This document shows, piece after piece, positions 35,877-47,800 of a DNA stretch of 64,000 nucleotides (positions within the stretch are counted from its first letter, which is position 1; the number at the start of each line of letters is the position of its first letter). The stretch is from Pyrocephalus nanus (lineage: Eukaryota > Chordata > Aves > Passeriformes > Tyrannidae), in the NCBI GenBank assembly GCA_038380795.1, contig CM076277.1:3067501-3131500 (forward strand), given 5' to 3'. The notes beneath the pieces are model-generated. The model ran no database searches. It had not been told where the DNA came from and saw nothing but the letters and a program-made list of their open reading frames with translations. Made by a program: the position numbers and the translations under genes.

Positions 35877-38800
35877 CTGTAAGAGAGACGAGAGGCACGA
35901 GGTGAGACAGGGCCTTAAGGGAGAGAGGTCTGTCTGGAGGAGCCGGGATCGGCAGCGGAAAACCCGGCACGGGACGGGATGGGTTTTAGGGGGATTTATT
36001 TGTTATTATCTGCAATGACAACACAAAGTGGTTTGTACAGAGAGGGGGACGAGGCAGAGGCACGTAAAAGTCACAGAATTACTGAGGTTGGGAAAGCCCT
36101 CTCAGATCATCGAGTCCCACCATTCCCCAGCCCTGCCAAGGCCACCTCTACACGTCTTTTAAATCCCTCCGGGGATGGTGACTCCACCACTGCCCTGGGC
36201 AGCCCCTTCCAATGCTTGACCCTCCTTTCAGTGAAGAAATTTTCCCTGGTATCCAATTTAAACCTCCCCTGGTGCAACTTGAGGCTGACTCCTCTTGTAC
36301 CATCACTTGGGAGAAGAGAACAACATCCCCTTGACTCCACCCTCCTCTCAGGTAGTTGTAGAGAGCAAAAAGGTCCCCACTAAGGGTAAGAGTAAGAGCC
36401 TGGTGCAATTTTATTTATCCCTGAATTTCAACAATAAGGGCTACGACATAAATTCCTTCCTGTGGCTCAATTTTTCCTCCAGCTGGGCCTGCAGGACAGG
36501 ATGTCCCTGCAGATCACACCAGCAGGACACTGGAGTGCTGTGCCAGGGATCAGCCCCTGGGCCACCATCCCCTCCCTCATCACACGCTGCCCTTGAGCTG
36601 AGCCATGGAGCTTTGGAAAGTGCACACCCGAATTTGGATAAAAAAAATGTCATTCTGATACTACATAAGGAGTAGAGGGTCCCAAAAATGTGACTGAGGG
36701 GCTTATGCCTGAAGATGCTTGTGAGGAGGATTTACATCTGTTTCAGAGCCTAAGAGCACGAGAGCAGGAGACACCATCTGCTCAATGCCTTTCTCCCCCA
36801 AATATGAAAAATTCAAAAAAATTAATAATCAAGAAGCGAGGGGAAATAAATCTTTGAGAGAGCAGGATTAGCTGGTCTGAAGAAGACAGGAGGAGGAACA
36901 AGGAGTCCAAGGAGGCTGTGGAGGAGGGCTCTGCACACCCCTGGCACAGCAGGTCGTGAATTATCACATTACTGACCCCATGGTTTTGATGTCAAGAGAT
37001 CCAGGTGTGTTCTGGAGGGGCAATCAGCTCACAGCACTGAGAGAGCTTGCATGGGGACATCGAGGTGTGTGCAGAGAGGCATCACTGCTCCTTTCCCTGC
37101 CTGTGGCATTTCAACCCCCTGGCCACTTCAATCTGCCATCAGCAGTGTCCTACAAGGGAGATCAGATTATCTTTTTTTCATGGAATGGCAGGGAGAGGAG
37201 TGACTGGAACCCCTCTCCCCTGCCTGATGTCCTGTGTGGGTTTTGCTCTGAAATCCAGGCATTTTAAGGGGGTTTATTGCCCACACATTCATGAGGCAAA
37301 CAACACTGGCTCCATAAGGACATCTTGGCCTTAAAAAGTGATGAAGAACATTACAAAGCCTTGGGAGATTCTGGTGTGGGTGTGCTGGTGAGTGGAATAA
37401 TAAGGAAGGGACAGACAGCAAGGCAATGCTGTTGTTGATAGAGCTGCCTTGTGACAGTGAAGAGCCCGCCCTTTGCTAATCTCCACATTTTATAATCTGC
37501 ATTTAAAATGCAGAGTCTTCCCTACTGCACTCAGCAAAGATTTAATGCCACTGAGCAGCAGCAAGGTATTCCAGTACTAAAACTTCATTAATTTTACAAA
37601 ACATGCTGCAGAACATTTCCCAGTTCATTACAAAGTATTAACATAAATAATTGAATTCAAACTAAGTGCAGTTGTGATGGGTTATCCTTGCCTTTTTATA
37701 GTGTTTGCTCATTTAGCTTCTGGTTTGGAAAATTCCCCCATTTGGAGAGGATCACTTTGTCATTAGCAGGAATTAGGGAGGTTATAAATGTCTGGATGGA
37801 GTGGCTGTACATGTTTTTTTTTGTGTCTGGACAAAGCATAATGGAGAGTGTCCTGTCTTTTAGTCTAAAGGAGAGTGGAAAGAGTGGAGAAAAGCTGAAG
37901 GATGATACACAAAAAGAATAATCTAATCTGTGCCTTGCAAGTGAGAGGAAGGACAAGAAAAGATGAATCCAGTTCAGTGTTTTTACCAAAAATACCTCAA
38001 TGAGAGGAGAAAAAGGTAAATCATAGAATCACAGGATGTCCTAGGATGGAAGGGACCCAGCCACTGAAGGTGTGAAAAGAGTTGTAATCAGAAAACAAAG
38101 CAGAAAAAAATACGTGAGGTGCTTCAAGGAAATAAGATTTAATTATGGAATTCAGAAAGATTTGCACGTGATTGTAAACCAAGCTGCACTTCCAACAGAG
38201 GTGAGCCAGTTCCCTTGGAGAAAGTCACTGCAAAACAGAGGAATTCAGTGCCTGGGAAAGAGCAAGTGCCAGAATCAGGCTGTCAGGTGAGGGAGACAGG
38301 GGACTATGAAAGGAGTTTGTGATATGATGGCAAAAAAGCAATAAAATTGTATGCTGCAGTTACTTGTGGGAAGTGACAGTCACACACCAAGCAGGAGCTG
38401 AGAAATGCTACCCATGTCTTTGCTCACAATCTAGGACAGCTTGGGCTTCAGCCCAGAAAGAGCCAGGAAAATTGGATGGAAGTCAGTAAGGAAAAAGTCA
38501 TTAAGAATGGGGAAAGCAGGAGATAAGAAACATTTTAAACTCTCTCTCTCTCTCTAACATGGCTGAGTTATGAATTAAGGAGTGTCTGCTCACAGGATCC
38601 CAGAATCTGAGGGGCATGTGGGAAGAAGTGTCATTTAATGGCATTTTAACTAGCACAGATAGGCTGGGAAACAAAAATCCCTACAGCAGTTCCCTTATTA
38701 ATGAAGAAGGATGGAGAGAAAGACAACCTTGTCAGTTTTCCAGAAGTTGTCTGGGTGAAAAACACGAAAGAAAATGAGGATTGGGAGGTTTTTACCCCAG

Positions 38801-41800
38801 CTAACCCAGTGCCAACACATGTTGGAAGCTACAGAAATATCGAGGTTAGGCATGAAATAAAAATCGTAACCCGGAGAGCAGGACAGGGCTGTCTGTGTGC
38901 TGGGGAGGATGGGACCATCCTCTCTTTCAGGAATCTGGGACTCTACAGCTCAGTCACATCCCAGCATTGAATGATCCCTTTTCTTTCCAGCCAGCATTTC
39001 ACTCCTCAGAGTGCTGCTTTAATTGCAATTAGGCTGAAGGCACTTTTGAGGTTGAAATGGGCAATTACACGATCCAGAGACTACCCCATTGCACCTAAAA
39101 CAGCACTGATAGATCAAACCCAGCCAGAACCTGCCTTCCCTTCATCACTGCTGTGCCCAGGTCCTGCTGATGGCTGGACCCACCCAGCTCATGGCAAGGT
39201 GCCCCTGAGGAGCCCAAGGGCAGCTTTGAACGTTGGGTGCAAACTGGTACAAAGTATATCAGAGAAAGCATCACAGAAGGAAAGTCATCGAATCATAGAA
39301 CGGTTTGGGTTGGAAGAGACCTCAAAGCTCACCTTCCACCAGACCAGGCTGCTCCAAGCCCTGTCCAATCTGTCCTTGGACAGTTCCAGGGATGGGGCAG
39401 CCTTAACAGCCAGTGTGACATTTTTCAGTGCACTAAGCACTCTCTGCAGTACTGATCTATATCCATCTGAGTTCCTTGGTATAATCTACTCTAATAATTA
39501 TCTGGAAGTCTCTGCATAATCTGTTTGGGTTTAGAATGATTTTTCTTTTCCAGGAAGCTGCGATAAACCCATGAAATTTGATATTTCTGCTGTGACAAAG
39601 GCATGAAATGCATGAGCTTTGATCATGAATTGCATGGGCCCTCTGCTTACAACGCAGCACTCCAGCCAGATGTCACAGAGCTTGTTTTAGCAACACAAAA
39701 CTCAGTCCTGACTGCTATGGGAACATTACACCCATTTCCAGAGCACCTTGGGCTTTCTGCACGGGGCCCAGGCAGTGGGATTTGCAGAAGGAATCAACTG
39801 TTTCCCTAAGAAATGATGTTTATTTCTAGGGGGGCTCATTTCTGTGGGAGCTGCTCAGCACCTCTGGAAATCGAGATCCACAACCCACCAAGCACCTTTA
39901 GCATTTTGCCAACAACATTTAAAGTGACTTGATAACCAAGCCCTGAACGTGTTCCTTCTTTCAGCTTGTCTGCAGAGGCTTCAGGAAGGACCACGCAAAG
40001 GTCACTGTCAGAGCCCACGTCGCTGAGCCCCCTCGGGCAGGCAGACAGCAGAGATATTCTAATGGATCAGCCAGTTATTTATCTTCCTGAAAGAAATAAA
40101 TGTCTGTACAGTCTGTACAGCCCAGCAATTGTAAGTGCTCTGCTGGCACAGACAGGAGCTGTGCTCTGAAAAGCCTGGGAGCTGGCTATTATCTCCTCTG
40201 AAAGCACCATGTTCCAGTACTTCTAGTGAATCAAACAATACTCCAAAGGTACCCAGCCTCCTTCTCAACCTGCTCCCCCTGCAAACCCCAGGCCTGCTTC
40301 ACAGAGCACAATAGAATCTCCAAACTATTAGAGCTGAGCCAAGAGCAGTGGATTAGGCAGTGGTTGGAAATGGCTTCCACACCCTCCCTGTTCCCCAGCT
40401 TAAAGACCGTCCCGAGGCTTTTATTTATTGAGGAATTCACTGCTACACTGAAGGAACCTTCATGCTGGCACATTCGTGCCAGAGCTTGTAGGGCATATGG
40501 GAGAGGATCTGTGCAGGTGTCTGTGGACCTGCTGGTAGAGACAATTATGGGAGGTTGTGGCCTCAGGGATAAGAGCAATCGCTTTAGGAACAGACAGATG
40601 TTGCTAAACACCGAATCACAGAATGCTTGGGGTTGGAAGGGACCTTTAAATCTCATCTCATTCCACCCCCTGCCATGGGCAGGGACACCTTTCCACTAGC
40701 CCAGGTTGCTCCAAGCCCCATCCAACCTGGCCTTGGACACTTCCAGGGATGGGGCAGCCACAGCTTCTCTGGGCAACCTGTGCCAGGGCCTCCCCACCCT
40801 CACAGGGAAGGATTTCTTCCCTATATCCAATCTAAATCTCATCTTTTTTAGTTTAAAACTGTTGCCCCATGTCCTGTCACTATCTAGCCATGTAAAAAGT
40901 TGTTCTCCCTCTTTTCTATAAGCCACCTTTAAGTACTGGAAGGCTGCAATGAGGTCTCCCTGGCCTTATGGGCAAGGCCACCTTCAAACCTCCAGGGACC
41001 CTGTTTGGGAGACTGGGCTTCCCTGGTCTGCTCCAGAAGGAAATGTGCCCGACCCCTCTGATAACTAACTGGATGAAAATTAAAAAAAAAAAAAAAAAAA
41101 AAAGAAATCTCTTCATGTCCAGTGAAGAATTTATCCATGGTTTTTAATCAGATCACAGGAACTGCATTAGCAGTGGGCTATTTTGTCTACTGGCCTGCAG
41201 TGGTTGACCCCACACTCTCTGCTGGGGTAGTCGTTGTCCCACTCAGTGCTTCCTGGAGGGTTTGATGCACCAGGCGAACGGGGTCCAACACTGTTCTGAA
41301 ACTCAGACGAAATATGGGAGAAGTCCTGCAGGGTGGGAAGGAGAGGGAGGGTTACAGGAGCATCCACAGCAGGAGAACAGCAGATCTATTAGCAGTGCAT
41401 AAACACATTTACGTGCACTGTCCCTAAAATGTGCAGGGGGAGCCCCAGGGACAGAGGGAGCAGTCCAGGACCAGGACCCCAAACTACCATGGTGGGACCT
41501 GTGAGCTCATGCAAACAGATGTCAATGCAGCAACACATTTTACATCCCTCTTCCCTGCTCATGTTTGTCAGGACCTCCCCCCTGGGCAGGAAGGAATGGC
41601 TGTGGAAGGTGGGAATGTCTGTCACCACTGGCAATTCAACAAGGGCATTGTGATGCTGCTTTAGCTGAAAGTTGATCAGTTTTCCCCATTTCTTGGGGGT
41701 GGCTTTATTCATTTTAAAATTAGGCATGTATATAAACCAGAGTCATAGTAGGTACCAGAGTCATAGTAGGTACCTGACCAAGAACATGATTTTCTCCAAA

Positions 41801-44800
41801 ATAGCCCAATTAGGGCAATGTGGGTTTTCTTTTTTTTAATTTAAATGTTTTATTCACGAATTTATGTGGAATGAAGTTTCACAGAATGCTGCCCTCAGCA
41901 GCAACAACTACACCAGTTAAAGTGACTGTGAGGATCCCCTTTTATGTTTTTTTCTGGACACAAGCTACTGCCAAATCACAGAAGCCACTTCTGGTTGTGC
42001 AGAGCTAAAGCTCAACCCCTGTGCTGGTGGAGTCACAGAATCATAGAATTATTAAGGTTGGAAAAGACCTCCAAGATCACTGAGATCATCCATTAACCCA
42101 GCACTGTCAAGGCCACCATTAAACCGTGTCCCCAAGTGCCACATTAACACATTTTCTGAGCACTTCTAGGGACGGTGATTCCACCACTTCTCTGGGCAGC
42201 TGTTCCAGGGATCACCCTTTCAATGAAGAAACCTTCCCTAATATCCAACCTAAACCTCCCCTGGTGCAACCTGAGGCTGTTTCCATTTATCCTACTGCTG
42301 GCTGCTTGGGAGCACAGCCCGACTTCTCCCCCGGCTCCCCACTCCTGTCAGGGAGTTGCAGAAAGCCAGAAGATCCCCCCTGAGTCTCCTTTTCTCCAAG
42401 CTGAGCCTCTCTCCCAGCTCCCTCAGCCCTTCCCTGTGCTCCACCCTCCTCCCCAGCTCCATTCCCTTCCCTGGACATGCTCCATGACTCCCCTTGGGCA
42501 CAACATCAACACCAAGACCCCCCAAACCGCCCCTAACCCACCAGACCCACCTGCTGGCCGGGAGGCGAGGCGTTCATGGGGGGCTGTACCTGTAGTGCCA
42601 TGGGGGGGGACAGGAGGGGCTGCTGGGGGACCTGCTGCATGCTGAGGGGCTGGCTGAGGAGGGAGCTCTGCGGGTGGTGCAAGGACAGCTGCTGGTGGAG
42701 CGGGGGGCTGATCTGGAAGGAGGGCGGGGGGGAGGCACTGATGCTGGGCAGCATGGGCTTGGAGCTGAGGGGCCGGGACAGCCCGGGGTGGGGGTGGCCA
42801 CGGTAGTTCTGCAGGTCCGACGGGGACAGGAAGGAGCCCAGGCCAGGGTAGGGCGAGGAAGCCTGCGGAGGCATCGGGTACATGGGCTGCTTGGGGGGGA
42901 TCATTTTGGAAGGCGGGTTGCTCTGGGCACTTTTCGTCTCCCCCTGGTCGGCAGAGCTCTGTGGGAAAACAGAATGGGAGGTGGTGAGAGAGGAAAAGAG
43001 GAAACATCATTACATGTCCCAAGATGACCGTCTGCCCAACCGAGCTGCCCACACCCCACCATGAACTGAACTTCCCTGCACGTGAACTCCCACCCCTCCG
43101 GCAGCTGGGTGTCCGCAGGATGAGTGCAGCATCCATATCTGGAAAACTAAAGTCCAGTAACTCAACCACACCTCTGGAGCAGAGGTCCAGTAACTCAACC
43201 AGAGCCTGGAGCACCAGAGGGAATTAACCAGTGAAGAGGCAAACAGCCCACCAGTAGCTCACTGCTTCAGTCCACAGAGGTGGGTGACCACAGTTTGCTT
43301 CCAGTGGAGAACAAATGGGTCTATAAAACCTCTGCTTTCCTGATCCTCTGCCCTCTTGCAGCCCTGGTGTTTCTATAACGCACTGGACAACAGTGTCCTC
43401 ATTTCAGCAGGAGAAAGAGAAGAACAAGGGGAAATTTTCTGTGTTGGACAATGAGGCTTTTGTCCTGTGATGGGCTCTGTAATGACACTCCAGATCCTTT
43501 CTCACCCATCAGCCAGGATCACACTGTGCTCCTTTACTCAAAAACAAAGTTGCTCTTCTGCAGAGAATTGGTCATTGGAGAAATTGGAAAAAAATGAAGC
43601 CACAGAGCATATGCCTTCCGTGCCTCCTGCCCCACATTGCTGAGAGGCACGGTCAAGGCAGGACCCTAACAGGTTTCCAGAAGGTCCAAGAAGATCTTTT
43701 AAACTCCCTAAAGTCTTTCCCATTCCCTTTTTCTGTCCTGGCTGCTCTTCTGTTTACAAGTTGACAGCACAGGGACTTTGAGTCTTTCCAGCTCACCACC
43801 ATCACTCGGATCCCGCAGATGATGGTTGATTTGGGACATCACATTATTTCCCATGGCAGCTGAATGTGATGATTAAGTGCTGAGGATGTGGTGTAGTACA
43901 AAGGAGAAGCTTTGAGAGAAACCAACCTGATGCACTTACAAAGCAAGGGCAGCGTTACCCCCGAGCCAGCAAACCTGCCAACTCCACAGGAGCCACCCTA
44001 AATTCACAGGCAGCAAAAATCTGCTCTAGGCTGAGTGTGCAGGACCTGGGGTGTGCAGATCCTGAGCAGCCAGGACAGCCCAAGTGCCTGGAGCAGGGTG
44101 CAGCAGGATGCTGGTACCAGTGCTGGCCAGTGAGCCCGTCCCCCCCTGGGCCAGTGCCCCATGTCACCCACGGTGAGCCTCGCCCTCTTGCCCCTGTTTA
44201 CTGCACTCACATCCCAAGATCTGGGTGAGGAACAGCTGTTCGTGGTGGGGACAGGCAATAGGGACAACACCCCATGCAGGGACACCCCTCCCCTGCTGAT
44301 GAAACCAACCCAAAGTGGGGTTTTGTTGCAGGGCTAAAGCCTGGGGAAGGTGCCAATGCTGATATCAGTTCTGATATCATAATTACATGGTTAATTTCCT
44401 AAAAACTTGCTCCTTCCAGGAGGTTCCTGTGAGCTGCAACTCACAGCACTGCCCTGTCCCACAGCAGCAAGGTACCTTGGAGACGAGGCTGGCCCGGTAC
44501 GCGGCCAGAGCTTTCAGGTACTCCTTCTTCGCAGCTTCTGTTTTCCTCTTGTATGCCTGAAAGGACCAAGGAGTGGATAATAATTAACAAAGCAAAATAG
44601 GGTGATGCTGGGCTTGGCTGCACCCTGCTTGCTCAGTGGGATCCCCTCCACTGGGGCCATGTGTATGAAAAACTCTGCTGGGGAGGAGTTTACCCCAAAC
44701 CAAGAACATAAAGCCCCTGGAGTGGATCTCGCTGGGATTCTGGGAAACATCACAGGTCAGAGTAGTCTATGTGCCTAGACAGGAATTTATACATGTCTGC

Positions 44801-47800
44801 TGTAAGAGATACAGCCTGATTTTACAAGGTGAAATCAATGAAACCACTTCCCAAAAGGAACTAGAGCAAAGAATGATCCAGGCTCTTGGAAGAGCAAGAC
44901 AAAAGCCCAAATCCTCAAATGATAGGACTAACTTTAAGGTCAACTCAACTCAAACCATTCTATAACTCTGTGACAATGACTAGCTTGAAAACAGGTGAGA
45001 CATCCAGAAATCCCAAACTATCCATTTGCTTTCTTGGCTCTCCCATTATTAGGCCTTTCAAACTCAAAACTCCAGCTCTTCTCTGCAGGCTGGACAGTGG
45101 GGAACTGCTTTCTCATCATATGAAAGCTGAGAATTTTGGCTAATCTTAAGACTTGTTGAGCTGGGGCTTGTGGAAACAGCAAGTATCAGGATAGTTTACA
45201 TCCTTAAGAAAAAAAAAAAAACAACATGAAAGCTTTTTAAGAGTGAATTATTGATTATTCTTCCATCTCTCCCCACAGTGAGAGATGTGCTGGTGTGCTG
45301 GTCCCCTTTCTGCACAAGCCTTGGTCCTCCACACATGGAGATGGAGGACCTCCAATAAAATAATGGTGGGATCCAGCCAGTCCTCGTGGGGTTACACAGA
45401 TTAAACTGAGTGGGAAGAATATTTTAAAATGGAATAAAAACTTCAGGATAAAGGCAGAAACTCCCAAGAAAAATACCCACCAGCCCTCTTCCACTCTGGA
45501 AACTCAGAACCCTCCTCAAGCAGTGCACTGAAAGTTGATTTCAATTAGAATAGATTTGCATACATTTAATTTGGCTTTAAAACCAATGAGAGCTTTCAAC
45601 AACTGAGAGGCTGAAGCTTCACAGGCACATCTCTGTCCAGGATGATTTAGGCCTGATATTAGGGAAAATTTATTCAGGGAAAGCGTTGTCCAGCCCCGGC
45701 ACAGGGCAGTGGTGGAGTCACCATCCTTGGAAGTGTTTAAAAGCCACATGGATGTGACACCTGGGGACATGCTTTAGTGGTGGCCTCGGCAGTGCTGGGG
45801 GAATGGTCGGGCTGGATGATCCCAAAGGTCTTTTCCAACCAAAACAATCTCAGGTTCTATGATTTAGCTCCTTGGCAGCACCCCAGACTCCCTCCCAACA
45901 CTGACCTCGGAAGGGAAAATAACCTCCAGCAGTTAAAACTATCCAGTTACCTGAATTTAACATCAGTACAGACAAATTCTATTAAAAAAGGATTGGAAAG
46001 CCTTATTTTCATTGCTAAATCACAGCGACTCCTGTAATGAAACATTTTGACTCGACACACTGGAGGTCTCAGATGGTAATTTTCTGAAATGGAGCGTTTC
46101 CCTAAGTTTGTCTTGGGCTTTATGGTATTCAGGAAATATTATATTTGCTCGATTCAGAACAAAATTACATTTCAAAATGTCAGCCTGAAGAAGAGTTTGC
46201 CTGTGAAAAGCAACTATTTCTTCAAACTGTATCAGTTCCCTTAATAAAAGCTATTACCTCTCTCTGCAATCTTCACATCTTTTATTATAGAATCCCAGAA
46301 TGACTTGAGTTGGAAGAGACCTTAAAACTCATCCAGTTCCACCCCCCTGCTGTGGGCAAGGACACCTTCCACTAGACCATGTTTGTGCCTGTAGCAGCAG
46401 CACCAGTGCCACCACCATGGCATGTACTGTATCCACCAGCTCTGCTGCTGGATGTTCTTAAATGTGGTACCCAGCTCTTAAATGTGTTACCCAGCACAGA
46501 AATGAAATATGAACAGCGGCCCCAGCTGGGTGCTGATGTATTGAAAGCATATTTAATTTTTTTTTTTAAGTCTGTAATATCAAAATACAACAGCATCCTT
46601 TCCTTGCCCTGCCTTGCCTTTCCTTTTTCTCTGAGATGATCAGAAATCAAAGTATTCACAGCTACGCAGAGCCAAATCCAATTATCAGGAGACTTGCAGG
46701 GAGAAAAACCTGCAATTTCTGGACAGTGAGAGGGCAGGTAAATGAGATTTCCTAAACCCAAACGCAAAGAAATTAATAACCAGGTAAATTTTTTGCCTAT
46801 CTTCATCCCCACCACTTGCTTTATCTGCTAAACCCTTTTATTTTTTGGCCACTTTTTCAGCTGCCCTTGTCTTTTTTCAGGGTGTGAGGGAGCACTGGAC
46901 CTCCCTTGTATTGGGATGTGCTGCCAAGTGGTGTCTGGTGCAGCAAGACTGGGAAAGGGCAGCCAAATGGCACACCCTCCTGAGGGGAACAGGGGATTGC
47001 TCCAAGCAGGAGCCTCCAAGTTTGCTAGGATAGCCCTGGCTCAAGCCTGGCCATGGGCAGGGCTACCCAGAAGAGTGACAGGGAGAGCCCAGGCTGTGCT
47101 TTCTCCTGATAATCCCTCGAGCTCCCTCCTTCCCTCTGGAAGGTTCCTGGTGGATTATCTGATTTTCAATCATAAAATCACAGAATGGTTTGGGTTTGGA
47201 ATGGAATGGTTTTGAGACCTTAAAGACCATCTGGTTTCACTTCCCTGCCATGGGCAGGGACACCTTCCACCAGCCCAGGTTGCTCCAAACCCCGTCCAAC
47301 CTGGCCTTGGACACTCCCAGGGATCCAGGGGCAGCCACAGCTTCTCTGCCCAACCTATGCCAGGGCCTGCCCACCCTCACTGTAAAGAACCATCCCTAAA
47401 GGTCTCCTGATGAGAATTCTGCAGTCCTGCCCTCACCATGTGGACTTTCTGCACCCACACAGTGCTCCACCAAGGACACTCAGCTGCCTATCCCTGGGGA
47501 ATCGCCACGCTGACGTGGGAACAGCAGATCCGAACAAAACTTCTCACGAATCCTCTGTGTAAAGGCAGCTCTAGTGCCTCATTTATAACCTTTAAAATTT
47601 TAATTTAAACATTGACAAAACCACGTTACTTTCTAATTAAATCCCATTTTCTCCCAGGGATTTTAATTTCAAAGTAATTTATCAGATTTAAGGATCCTCA
47701 AAACATTTTGCATGTTTTTCTTTCTAACCTGCCATGCCCACTGATTTATTTTCCCTATTCATTAGCAGGAGGATTCATTAGTCATTAAGTGAGTGGGTGG

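Larger units (their letters stand above)
35877..41194 (-). other. TOX2: TOX2 last intron (GC-AG), 5.3 kb
   Basis: It starts GCCAGT and ends CTTACAG on the TOX2 strand. It holds CR1 copies at 36071-36382, 38022-38062, 39286-39440 and 40611-40960 and a poly(A) tract at 41080-41101. No further exon was seen. Confidence 0.75.

Noticed and set aside
40965..41101. Sequence before the poly(A) tract as a SINE
   Set aside because: It has an A tail but no tRNA-like or 7SL/5S-like promoter boxes, and part of it continues from the adjacent CR1 copy.
42423..43214. A 263-codon - strand frame over the TOX2 Pro/Gln-rich exon
   Set aside because: It is an alternative frame of the real exon (42551-42958) extended into introns. 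The family match and splice sites support the other frame.
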